A DNA stretch of 35,037 bases, from the NCBI RefSeq assembly GCF_030694375.1, contig NZ_JAUXYL010000037.1:1-35037 (forward strand), written 5' to 3'. Position 1 is the first letter of the stretch; every line of letters starts with the position of its first letter. The position numbers and the translations under genes were made by a program. The notes below the pieces were generated by a model. That model had not been told where the DNA came from and made no database searches. It saw only the letters and a program-made list of their open reading frames with translations. Positions 1 to 7,165 of this stretch are shown in pieces. This stretch comes from Algoriphagus sp. GTDB taxonomy: Bacteria > Bacteroidota > Bacteroidia > Cytophagales > Cyclobacteriaceae.

Positions 1-236
1 TCCTCTCTTCTCTCCTCCACTGATCAAAGCCGTTTGCCTCGATTGGGAGTGCAAATATCTCCCTTTTTTTCACCACAACAATACCAAACCTTGAAAAAAA
101 TTGCCCAAATACATAAGTCACTGGAAATGATTAAGAAAAATTTTAATCTGATTTCTGACAAAAAACAAATTCACTTCACTTTTAACCCAAATAAATATGA
201 GATAAACAGAATAATATACTGAAAATGAGCAATAAT
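1..236. other. Gene-less left edge of the window
   Basis: No convincing gene is visible here. A TTG-initiated plus-strand frame of about 62 codons exists (34-222), but it is lysine- and asparagine-rich, has no domain or start signal I recognise, and lies in AT-rich spacer. The stretch is the 3' flank of the minus-strand PorP/SprF gene. Its outer 80 bases hold a possible minus-strand promoter pointing out of the window. Confidence 0.5.
52..81 (-). promoter_or_regulatory. Possible outward-facing Bacteroidota promoter
   Basis: On the minus strand a TTG (79-81) is followed after 19 bases by GATATTTG (52-59), one base from the Bacteroidota -7 consensus TAnnTTTG at the usual spacing. It would drive a gene beyond the left edge. 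The match is short, so this is a weak call. Confidence 0.3.
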
Positions 237-1256
237 TTAATACCTAAATGATGGTAAAGGCGCATAATACCGCTTCCTGGGATCTTTAGAGGAAAAAACA
301 TACCTAAATGATAATTCATGTGCTCCTCCAGAGGATAGAAATCCAAGCTTGGAAATAGAGTAATCAAAACTATATCCCAGCTCAATCCCGGAGGAAAGAT
401 TTACTCCCAATAAAAATATCAACGCTTCATTATTTGGAAGGGAATACTTGGTGGGAAGACCCCGATACCAAAAACCAAGTACTAATGGCTCAAAGTAAAA
501 CTCTGCCCCTAAATCCAATTGAGAAAACTGACCTTGCTCCTTATAATTAAAGCCTAAGGTTATCGACCTCTCCTGATTAGTATTGTTGAAATATTCATTA
601 ATATCTCCTGGGGCTAGATCAAAACGATATCCCCCATGCAGCGAATATTTCATCGGGAGCTGATTTGTGTTGTCGGCCAAGTAACTTATTTCAGGCTCCA
701 ACAAATGTGAAACGGAAACTCCAAACCAAGCTTTTGAACCATAATATAAGAGTCCCGCATTTGAATCTACTGATCTGATCTGACTATCGCCTTCAAAGGC
801 ATCCCCAGGCTCTCCAATAATTGACCCTGTATTAATATCCAACTGTGTTCCTAAAATCACCTGATCAAAAAGTGCATCTCTTGCTACAAAACTTCCCTGA
901 AAACCAGCTTGGAGGTAACTCTTCTCAGTCAATTTTAATCGATAGGAATAAACCAGACCAACCTCATTCAAACTAGTTTGCGAGAATGATTCCTGCGCCC
1001 CCTGAATAATCAAGCCAAAACCCGAATTAATTTTCTCCTCAAAATGATCAAAATACGCAGTATATGCAATGAAGCTTTGCTCAAGTGCCGGCCACTGATT
1101 CCTAAAATTTACACCCACCCTAGTCAGGCCTGTACTTCCTGTAAATGCCGGATTTAAATAAATGGGATTGGCATAGTACTGACTGTACTGAATGTCCTGT
1201 GCAAAAAGCAAAAAACCAAAACTTTGAAAAAACAGGGTTAAAAGCGCCTTTTTCAC
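237..1256 (-). CDS. PorP/SprF family type IX secretion system outer-membrane protein
   Basis: This protein belongs to the PorP/SprF family, outer-membrane beta-barrel proteins of the Bacteroidota type IX secretion and gliding machinery. The mature N-terminus has the family signature QYSQYYANPIYLNPAFTGS, followed by alternating beta-strand-like segments with aromatic ends and a C-terminal strand ending in a serine/tyrosine-rich tail. I place the start at the GTG at 1256, which gives a signal peptide VKKALLTLFFQSFGFLLFAQ and about 339 residues. The frame stays open to 1343, but that extension is encoded by a GC-rich palindromic repeat (HPPAGRQVW) and is unlikely to be translated. It lies just downstream of the type B sorting-domain protein on the same strand, the usual pairing for SprF-like proteins and their cargo. 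The precise partner relationship is inferred. Confidence 0.88.
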   Translation of the reverse strand: MKKALLTLFFQSFGFLLFAQDIQYSQYYANPIYLNPAFTGSTGLTRVGVNFRNQWPALEQSFIAYTAYFDHFEEKINSGFGLIIQGAQESFSQTSLNEVGLVYSYRLKLTEKSYLQAGFQGSFVARDALFDQVILGTQLDINTGSIIGEPGDAFEGDSQIRSVDSNAGLLYYGSKAWFGVSVSHLLEPEISYLADNTNQLPMKYSLHGGYRFDLAPGDINEYFNNTNQERSITLGFNYKEQGQFSQLDLGAEFYFEPLVLGFWYRGLPTKYSLPNNEALIFLLGVNLSSGIELGYSFDYSISKLGFLSSGGAHELSFRYVFSSKDPRKRYYAPLPSFRY

Positions 1257-1283
1257 GTGTTTATATTTTGTTTTAAGTGGCCA

Positions 1284-1307
1284 CACCTGCCTACCGGCAG
1301 GCGGGTG
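1284..1307. repeat. Short GC-rich palindrome, copy 1
   Basis: Arms CACCTGCCT (1284-1292) and AGGCGGGTG (1299-1307) are inverted with one mismatch around loop ACCGGC. It is markedly more GC-rich than its surroundings and resembles the dispersed REP-like palindromes common between Bacteroidota genes. It sits just before the GTG start of the PorP/SprF gene. Confidence 0.6.
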
Positions 1308-1343
1308 GATTATAATCATCCCAGTGTGTATCACTTGCGCCAT

Positions 1344-1364
1344 GCCTGTCTGCCTCAGGCAGGC
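1344..1364. repeat. Short GC-rich palindrome, copy 2
   Basis: The core CTGCCTCAGGCAG is a perfect odd palindrome within GCCTG...CAGGC flanks. It begins a few bases past the stop codon of the type B secreted protein gene. It shares the CTGCC/GGCAG core with the palindrome at 1284-1307, about 40 bases away, so both are probably members of one dispersed repeat family. It could form a hairpin in the transcript between the two genes. Confidence 0.6.
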
Positions 1365-1370
1365 TCGATT

Positions 1371-3716
1371 TCATCGGATTAATCTGAATTTTCCGCTTTC
1401 CCTAACTTCTTCACCATCTGTCGCCACGCCATTGACGCGATATACATAAAGTCCCGCATCAAGTAATTTCCCGTTTAATGTACCATCCCAACCCTCAGTC
1501 TCGATATCCTCCGTTCTAAAAATCAAATCCCCCCAGGTATTGAAAACCAAGAGCTCTAATCTTATCAATCCCTTTTGCTTTGGCAGAAAAGTCCTGTTTT
1601 GAGTTCCAGTTGGTGTAAATCCTGTCGGTATCATCAATCGATAACTACGTGTAATCAAGACCGTTTTAGTTACTGTCTCCTGACAACCATAAGAGTCTGA
1701 AATCATTAACTCCACTACAAATTCCCCCTTTTTGCCAAATGTATGGGCTGGGTTTTGCTGCTGTGAATTAGTCCCATCTCCAAAATTCCATTCCCATTTC
1801 ACCGCTCTTGAGTCGGACAGGTCCGTAAACTGAATCACATCGTCCGGGAAAATCCCACCCCCTAAATCATCCTTCACGCCAGTACCCTGAACTCCAAAAT
1901 CAAAATCAACGGTCAATTCCTCTTCTTGAATAAATACTTCCACAGTAACAGGCACGGAGTAACAATCGAGATCCTTCAACTTAACCCGAAGTTCGTAAAG
2001 TCCTGATTTTGCAACTGATTTCAGTGCATCGTTCAAAAGGGCAACTCCTAAGCCGGAAAGTTGATAATCATATAAGGTCAGATCGTAACCGGGAATTTCC
2101 GCTGTAATATCTACAGCCTTTCCTAATGAGCAACCAACCACAAGTGTATTGACTTTTAAAGAAGGATAACCAGGCAAACTCACAGTTATCTTATTGCTGA
2201 TTGCAGGGCAATTTTTTCGATTGTAACCCAAAACCTCATATACTCCCTCCTCCCCTGTGCTAAAGGTATTTTGATTTGCCCCAGGTATTAATTCTCCATT
2301 TTTATACCACTCAAACCGTTCATAAACTTCATTTCCTGTTCCGATGAATGAAACTATTTCTCCCTCACAAATATCAATTTTAGATTTTTCCTGACTTTCC
2401 CCAGAAATAAATAAACTGATGGGTTCGGGAGATTCTTGAATTTTGAGGGTCATTGAGTTTCCTCCTGATGTCTTTCCATAGCTATCTGTGATGGTGTAAA
2501 AGACTGTAACCTCCTCGTCCACATATTCTTCATTTGGAAAAAAAGTAAATCCTCCCTCCTGATCACTTGCCCTGAATGTCCCCTGCGGCAAAATCAAAAC
2601 TCGGTTTTGCTCCAAACATCTGGCCTGAGAGCAGAGATCTCCAGTTTCGGCTTCAATATCTTCCGGGGACTTATAAAATTGAAGGCACCTAATTACACTG
2701 TTTTCATTGGGCAAAATCACTTCTTCATCTGTGATAAAAAACTGATTTTCCTGCCCCGCACAGGAGGCAAAATCTGAAAAATCTACTCCTTGAGGATTTA
2801 AGAGCTTATCATCAGCGGAAACTTCCACAACCAAGTTTCTGATCTCGTGGAAATTTGAAAACCCTCCAGTGGATGCTGCAAAACCAATTTTTAAGTTCTT
2901 TGGGGCTAAAAAATCATACGGTCGATCGAATATGGTGATTTGTCTGGGCAGACCGGGTTCTGTGGTGACCACCATCGTTAAAGTTAGAAAAAATCCAACC
3001 CCATCCGGATCTGGCTCCAATTCCATATTGACTTTTCTATAGCCAACGGCCATAGGATCAGTGACTCGTGAAGTTCCCGATCCTCCGGAGCTAATAGGGA
3101 ATTGCCCCCCAGGTAAAAGCCCATCATTTCCAGTAGCCATCGTTTTTCTTCCAACAATAAACTCATACCCGGTAAATCCATTTCCAGGACCCCTGATCAC
3201 GATAGAGTTTGGAACCCTTCCATTTTGATCTAAAACAGGAAAACTCCCTGACATATTCCCATGTGTAGTACCAAAATTCCCAAATTCATCAAACCCAATT
3301 CCCAAATAAGCATTAGTTAGACCAGGTTCATTGTTCCTGGGGCCATATCCCAATGAACCTCCAAATCCTCCCGGGGCAAAATTAGGTGTATCGCCATTAA
3401 ACAAAAACATGGAAAATCCATCTGCTAAAAACAATCCAGTACCGCCATAACTGAAAAACTCAAATTCAACTTTAAGCCCATAAGTAGAAGGAAAAGGAAC
3501 ATCTATATAAACAAAGCCTCGCTGATCATTTTGATTGGAGGTCAATCGAAGAACTCCTTCGGTCAATCGAGCATCCCCACCAAAAACGGTGTTGGCTTGT
3601 GTGCTTGCAGTCTGGAAAGTCTCACAATAAGGAAAACCTATTTGCGCATTTACTTCGAACCCGAGCAAAATAAAAAACGTGATTGCGAAAAACTTCAAAA
3701 TCCCCTTCAATACCAA
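1371..3716 (-). CDS. Secreted L-type lectin-like/PKD protein with T9SS type B sorting domain
   Basis: A 781-residue exported protein. Residues 1-25 form a signal peptide ending near VNAQ. Residues about 26-310 look like a concanavalin A/L-type lectin fold, with DGFSMFLFNGD, GGFGGSLGYG and YLGIGFDEFGNF. The middle contains Ig-like segments. Residues about 605-690 hold a PKD domain (WEWNFGDGTNSQQQNPAHTF). The last 90 residues match the gliding motility-associated/type B CTD: TGFTPTG, VFNTWGDLIF, GWDGTLNG, GLYVYRV. Such domains route proteins through the type IX system to the cell surface. No ATG exists in frame; the start is TTG at 3716, or TTG at 3710 giving MKGILKFFAI, with a TAG at 3750-3752 closing the frame upstream. 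The PorP/SprF gene follows. The ligand is unknown; a glycan is plausible from the lectin fold. Confidence 0.85.
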   Translation of the reverse strand: MVLKGILKFFAITFFILLGFEVNAQIGFPYCETFQTASTQANTVFGGDARLTEGVLRLTSNQNDQRGFVYIDVPFPSTYGLKVEFEFFSYGGTGLFLADGFSMFLFNGDTPNFAPGGFGGSLGYGPRNNEPGLTNAYLGIGFDEFGNFGTTHGNMSGSFPVLDQNGRVPNSIVIRGPGNGFTGYEFIVGRKTMATGNDGLLPGGQFPISSGGSGTSRVTDPMAVGYRKVNMELEPDPDGVGFFLTLTMVVTTEPGLPRQITIFDRPYDFLAPKNLKIGFAASTGGFSNFHEIRNLVVEVSADDKLLNPQGVDFSDFASCAGQENQFFITDEEVILPNENSVIRCLQFYKSPEDIEAETGDLCSQARCLEQNRVLILPQGTFRASDQEGGFTFFPNEEYVDEEVTVFYTITDSYGKTSGGNSMTLKIQESPEPISLFISGESQEKSKIDICEGEIVSFIGTGNEVYERFEWYKNGELIPGANQNTFSTGEEGVYEVLGYNRKNCPAISNKITVSLPGYPSLKVNTLVVGCSLGKAVDITAEIPGYDLTLYDYQLSGLGVALLNDALKSVAKSGLYELRVKLKDLDCYSVPVTVEVFIQEEELTVDFDFGVQGTGVKDDLGGGIFPDDVIQFTDLSDSRAVKWEWNFGDGTNSQQQNPAHTFGKKGEFVVELMISDSYGCQETVTKTVLITRSYRLMIPTGFTPTGTQNRTFLPKQKGLIRLELLVFNTWGDLIFRTEDIETEGWDGTLNGKLLDAGLYVYRVNGVATDGEEVRESGKFRLIR

Positions 3717-3758
3717 TTCTTTAGAGTCATAAATAAAATGACAATAGGGCTATAAAAC

Positions 3759-3789
3759 AAAAGCTCCTAAGGTGAACTTAGGAGCTTTT
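3759..3789 (-). terminator. Rho-independent terminator of purA
   Basis: A perfect 13-bp stem, AAAAGCTCCTAAG (3759-3771) with CTTAGGAGCTTTT (3777-3789), closes a five-base loop. On the minus strand it is followed by TTTTGTTTTATAG. It lies just after the purA stop and before the type B protein gene, so it separates two transcription units. Confidence 0.88.
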
Positions 3790-3809
3790 AATAAAAGGTT
3801 GAATTTATT

Positions 3810-5081
3810 TTATCTTAATATAGTCTGAACACGATCCGGACCCACCGAAACCAATTTGATAGGGACATGTAGTTCATTTTCCAAATAGGAGACATATTCC
3901 TTTAATTCAGCAGGGAACTCGTCATAGGACCTAACCTCGGCTAATGAACAGTGCCAACCTTTAAATGTCTTATACACCGGTTTGACATCAAGATCTGAAA
4001 TCTCAAAACTCAATCGATCAATTCGCTCACCAGTCGGTAATTCGTAATGTGTGCAGATTTTGATTTCTTCGAAAATATTCAAGACGTCAGCCTTCATCAT
4101 ATAGAGTTGAGTTACCCCGTTGATCATGATAGAGTAACGCAAAGCCGGCAAATCCAACCACCCACACCTTCTTGGTCTTCCCGTAGTACTTCCAAACTCA
4201 TTCCCTTCTTTTCGCATCGCCTCACCCGTGGCATCAAAAAGTTCCGTTGGAAAGGGACCGCTACCAACTCTGGTGCAATACGCTTTAAAAATTCCAAAAA
4301 CCTCCCCGATTTTGGATGGCGAAACACCTAAACCTGTGCATGCGCCGGCAGCCATTGTAGTACTGCTTGTCACAAAAGGATAACTTCCAAAGTCCACGTC
4401 CAACAAGGATCCCTGAGCTCCCTCTGCCAAAATCTTTTTATTTGATGCCAATGCATCATTAACTACATATTCACTGTCAATCAAATTGAGTGTTTTGAAA
4501 AATTCGATGGCTGCAAAAAACTGTGCTTCCATTTCTGGCAAAGCATCGATCGGATGATTGTAAAACGAAAGAGTGGTTTTATGCTTTTCTACCAGTGTAT
4601 CATATTTCTCTCTAAAATCCGGACTCAAAATATCTCCAACCCGTAGGGCTGCCCTACCGATTTTGTCCTGGTAGGTGGGGCCGATACCTTTGAGAGTCGA
4701 ACCTATTTTCTTATCTCCCTTTGAGGTTTCCAGTGCGGCATCCAAAAGTTTATGGGTAGGAATGATGATCGTAGCCTTTTTGGACACCACCAGATTCTTT
4801 TGGTAGTCAATGGAAAATTTTCCCAATCCGTCAATTTCCTTTTTGAGGACAATTGGGTCGAGTACCACACCGTTTCCGATGATGTTTAGGATTTGAGGTC
4901 TGAAAATCCCTGAAGGAATCTGATGCAACACGTGCTTAATCCCGTCAAATTCCAATGTGTGCCCTGCATTTGGGCCACCTTGAAACCGGGCAACAACCTC
5001 ATATTGAGGAGCTAACACGTCTACTATTTTACCCTTTCCTTCATCTCCCCACTGGAGACCCAGCAATACATCCATCTTCAT
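3810..5081 (-). CDS. purA: Adenylosuccinate synthetase
   Basis: PurA makes adenylosuccinate from IMP, aspartate and GTP in the cytoplasm, the first committed step from IMP to AMP. At 423 residues the length is normal. The N-terminus carries the signature QWGDEGKGK (residues 10-18) containing the catalytic Asp and the phosphate loop, followed by RFQGGPNAGHT with the catalytic His. Further family blocks are IGSTLKGIGPTYQDK, ILAEGAQGSLLDVDFGSYPFVTSS, and TTGRPRRCGWLD with the IMP/GTP-contacting arginines near the C-terminal third. The ATG at 5081 was chosen; an ATG two codons in (MDVLLGLQWG) is equally possible. A strong terminator follows, and an 86-base gap separates it from the upstream DUF4221-like gene, so it may be its own unit or the distal end of that operon. 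Confidence 0.98.
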   Translation of the reverse strand: MKMDVLLGLQWGDEGKGKIVDVLAPQYEVVARFQGGPNAGHTLEFDGIKHVLHQIPSGIFRPQILNIIGNGVVLDPIVLKKEIDGLGKFSIDYQKNLVVSKKATIIIPTHKLLDAALETSKGDKKIGSTLKGIGPTYQDKIGRAALRVGDILSPDFREKYDTLVEKHKTTLSFYNHPIDALPEMEAQFFAAIEFFKTLNLIDSEYVVNDALASNKKILAEGAQGSLLDVDFGSYPFVTSSTTMAAGACTGLGVSPSKIGEVFGIFKAYCTRVGSGPFPTELFDATGEAMRKEGNEFGSTTGRPRRCGWLDLPALRYSIMINGVTQLYMMKADVLNIFEEIKICTHYELPTGERIDRLSFEISDLDVKPVYKTFKGWHCSLAEVRSYDEFPAELKEYVSYLENELHVPIKLVSVGPDRVQTILR

Positions 5082-5167
5082 TTGATGTGCAGTCTTATCG
5101 GTTAATCGAATTTTTTAAAGGGCGAAATTTGCGATAAGGGCAAAGAAAACCAAGGGAAATGGGTTAA

Positions 5168-6340
5168 TTATTTGGAACGGTTGATATTTAAATAGTAAAA
5201 GTACATCACATCTTCCTTTGGCTGATCAATCGCCTTGACCATGAGACCATGTTTGGTTTGAATATATTCCCGACTAAGATCTGAGTTGAGTTGTGAAATA
5301 TTTACTTCCTGAATTTTTTGGAGATCCTTAGAGAAAAGCTCAAGAAAAATCTGCCCTGCTTTTTCAGATGCCTCTTCGACACCTCCATGCACAAACCGAA
5401 AGTATAAATCATTATTCAATGAATATCCTAGAGGACCGAAACTAACTTGATTTTGCCAATTTTTTGACAGTTCCAAAGCCTGCATAATTTCCATTTTATC
5501 TGAACTTATCTGGGGAAAATTTCTTTGGGAGGGGAAACTGGCAGATTCAGGTGAAAATTTTTGCTGGGATTTTTCCTCTACCTCATACATGACCAACTCA
5601 TTAAAAGTCGGATAAGTAAAAAACAACCTATCACCTATCATCCTGATCGCTGGATCATCTGGGGTTGAGATAGACCCTTGTGCTATGTTTAATGTTAGTG
5701 TTAGTTCTTTTAATCTGATCGTATCTAAAAAGACAGGTAACTTTTCAAAAAATCCAGCTTTTAAATCCAAGCTAACTGGATAGAATTTTTTCTCCGTGAA
5801 ATTTGAAATCATAAAATAAGCTTTCTCTCTTTTTTGATCGTAAGACAAAAATCTATTCTCAATATTTCCGGATAGGCTTATATGATCGAATTTCTGGTCT
5901 TTAAAAAAAGGGTATTGCAGTAATAATTTTTTTCTCACTTCCCCCGTTTGAACACTTTTGAAGAATAATTCACTGTTAGTGAAAAGTACGATCGTGTCAT
6001 TCCAACCAAAAAAAGAACTGATCCTTCCTATTCCAATAGGTCCTTCATATTCCATTATTTCGCCTGTTTTGGACCATGCAGAATCTTTCGAAAAAAAGAT
6101 TGAATCTAGAGAATGGTTCAAATAATTATAGATCAACCCCCTATCTGCAGAAGAAGCTATTGTATGGGGAGTGAGAAAACTATTGTACAATCCATCCCAC
6201 CCTATTTTAAACTCCTTTCTTTCAGATATTTCCAAAAAAATATCCTGTCCAGAATTTGATTTTTTTTCTGAACAGGACCAAAGAAAGGCTATCGTCAATA
6301 AGAACTTAATGCTTTGCTTTAAAATCTTCCACTGAATCAT
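5168..6340 (-). CDS. DUF4221-like exported lipoprotein
   Basis: A 390-residue protein with an N-terminal hydrophobic segment ending in FLWSC (Cys23), a slightly atypical lipobox that suggests a membrane-anchored lipoprotein. The rest is rich in short beta strands with repeated aromatic/aspartate motifs (YNYLNHSLDSI, FLSYDQKREKAYF, LFFTYPTFNELVMYEVEEKS), suggesting a beta-propeller-like fold. I recognise it as resembling the DUF4221 family of Cyclobacteriaceae lipoproteins; their function is unknown. Its ATG lies 35 bases inside the 3' end of the STAS gene in another frame, and no closer start fits a signal peptide, so translation is probably coupled. The operon order is fur, STAS, this gene. 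A role in sensing or envelope stress is only a guess from context. Confidence 0.72.
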   Translation of the reverse strand: MIQWKILKQSIKFLLTIAFLWSCSEKKSNSGQDIFLEISERKEFKIGWDGLYNSFLTPHTIASSADRGLIYNYLNHSLDSIFFSKDSAWSKTGEIMEYEGPIGIGRISSFFGWNDTIVLFTNSELFFKSVQTGEVRKKLLLQYPFFKDQKFDHISLSGNIENRFLSYDQKREKAYFMISNFTEKKFYPVSLDLKAGFFEKLPVFLDTIRLKELTLTLNIAQGSISTPDDPAIRMIGDRLFFTYPTFNELVMYEVEEKSQQKFSPESASFPSQRNFPQISSDKMEIMQALELSKNWQNQVSFGPLGYSLNNDLYFRFVHGGVEEASEKAGQIFLELFSKDLQKIQEVNISQLNSDLSREYIQTKHGLMVKAIDQPKEDVMYFYYLNINRSK

Positions 6341-6647
6341 AGACCGTAAAAATATTATTTAGTTTAGTAATGATCAATAGCTTCTTTACATGCTCTGAAG
6401 GCGAAGTTAAATAAACCTCTCCTCCTACATTCCGCATTTTGGTGAGCATCGTGATCAAAAGCCCAATTCCACTTGAACTGATGTATCGAACCTCACTTAA
6501 GTCAATCACGAATGTTTTGGCACCATCTTGAATTGCGTCAGAAACAAGCTCCACCAATTTTGGTCCTACTTCATCACCGATCAAGTCGCCTTGGATGTAG
6601 AGGTAATTTGCTTTTTCGTCTTTTTGGGTACTATAGGTGAGTTTCAT
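6306..6647 (-). CDS. STAS-domain anti-sigma factor antagonist-like protein
   Basis: A single-domain 113-residue STAS protein of the SpoIIAA/RsbV type. The core is FVIDLSEVRYISSSGIGLLI (residues 46-65); by alignment with SpoIIAA, Ser58 is the expected phosphorylation site, although the usual preceding Asp is Ser57 here. Such proteins bind anti-sigma kinases and release sigma factors, but no partner kinase or phosphatase gene is visible in the window. The ATG at 6647 directly abuts the fur stop codon (6648-6650) with no spacer, and the 3' end overlaps the lipoprotein gene by 35 bases, indicating one tightly coupled operon. STAS proteins in Bacteroidota may also serve partner systems other than sigma factors. 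Confidence 0.9.
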   Translation of the reverse strand: MKLTYSTQKDEKANYLYIQGDLIGDEVGPKLVELVSDAIQDGAKTFVIDLSEVRYISSSGIGLLITMLTKMRNVGGEVYLTSPSEHVKKLLIITKLNNIFTVYDSVEDFKAKH

Positions 6648-7115
6648 TTAATTTTGTTTTCTGTTGTCACATTTTTCTTTGGTACAGTTGCCATAGAGGA
6701 TCAGGGAGTGATGAAGGACTTGAAAGTTCAAAATCTCCCCCACGGTGTTTTGAATATTTTGAATCCTCGGATCACAAAACTCCATCACCTGATTACATTC
6801 AACACAGATCAAATGATCATGCTGCTTATAACCGTAGGATTTTTCGAATTGAGCCAAATTTTTACCAAACTGATGTTTGGTGACCAAATCACACTCTACT
6901 AAAAGATCCAAGGTATTGTATACTGTGGCACGGCTGACGCGATAGTTCTTGTTTTTCATGCTGATGTAGAGTCCCTCCACATCAAAATGACCGCCTCGAC
7001 TGTATATTTCCTCCAAAATCGCATAGCGTTCAGGAGTCTTTCTGAGTTTTTTGTTTTCGAGATATGCGGTAAATATCTTTATAACCTCTTCGAAATGGGT
7101 GGTATTCAAGGACAT
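6648..7115 (-). CDS. Fur family metal-responsive transcriptional regulator
   Basis: A 155-residue Fur-superfamily repressor. Residues about 20-85 form the winged-helix DNA-binding domain ([20 protein letters not shown], then the recognition helix [13 protein letters not shown]). The dimerisation/metal domain has [16 protein letters not shown] (98-113) and [10 protein letters not shown] (135-144). The CVEC (104-107) and C144/C149 pairs form a plausible structural zinc site; His99/His101 and His135/136 are likely regulatory ligands. Whether it senses iron, zinc or peroxide (Fur, Zur, PerR) cannot be decided from sequence alone. It heads the operon with the STAS and DUF4221-like genes. A TATATTTG box 17 bases upstream of the ATG suggests its own promoter, 50 bases after the relA/spoT stop. 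Confidence 0.93.
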   Translation of the reverse strand: MSLNTTHFEEVIKIFTAYLENKKLRKTPERYAILEEIYSRGGHFDVEGLYISMKNKNYRVSRATVYNTLDLLVECDLVTKHQFGKNLAQFEKSYGYKQHDHLICVECNQVMEFCDPRIQNIQNTVGEILNFQVLHHSLILYGNCTKEKCDNRKQN

Positions 7116-7131
7116 TTTCTGCGTTTTTTTT

Positions 7132-7139
7132 CAAATATA
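7132..7139 (-). promoter_or_regulatory. -7 promoter box for the fur operon
   Basis: The minus strand reads TATATTTG (7139 down to 7132), an exact match to the Bacteroidota -7 consensus TAnnTTTG, 17 bases before the fur ATG. No clean TTG -33 element is present at the standard spacing, so strength is uncertain. Confidence 0.5.
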
Positions 7140-7165
7140 ACTTTTGTCACCTATAAAAGATTCCA

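Noticed and set aside
34..222. Plus-strand frame of 62 codons at the left edge
   Set aside because: TTG start, low-complexity Lys/Asn-rich composition, no promoter or family resemblance.
1257..1343. N-terminal extension of the PorP/SprF frame
   Set aside because: Encoded by a palindromic repeat; the signal peptide begins at the GTG at 1256.
3717..3752. Frameshift at the start of the type B protein gene, because an out-of-frame ATG lies just upstream
   Set aside because: That ATG frame stops after seven codons; the TTG start gives a complete signal peptide without any frameshift.
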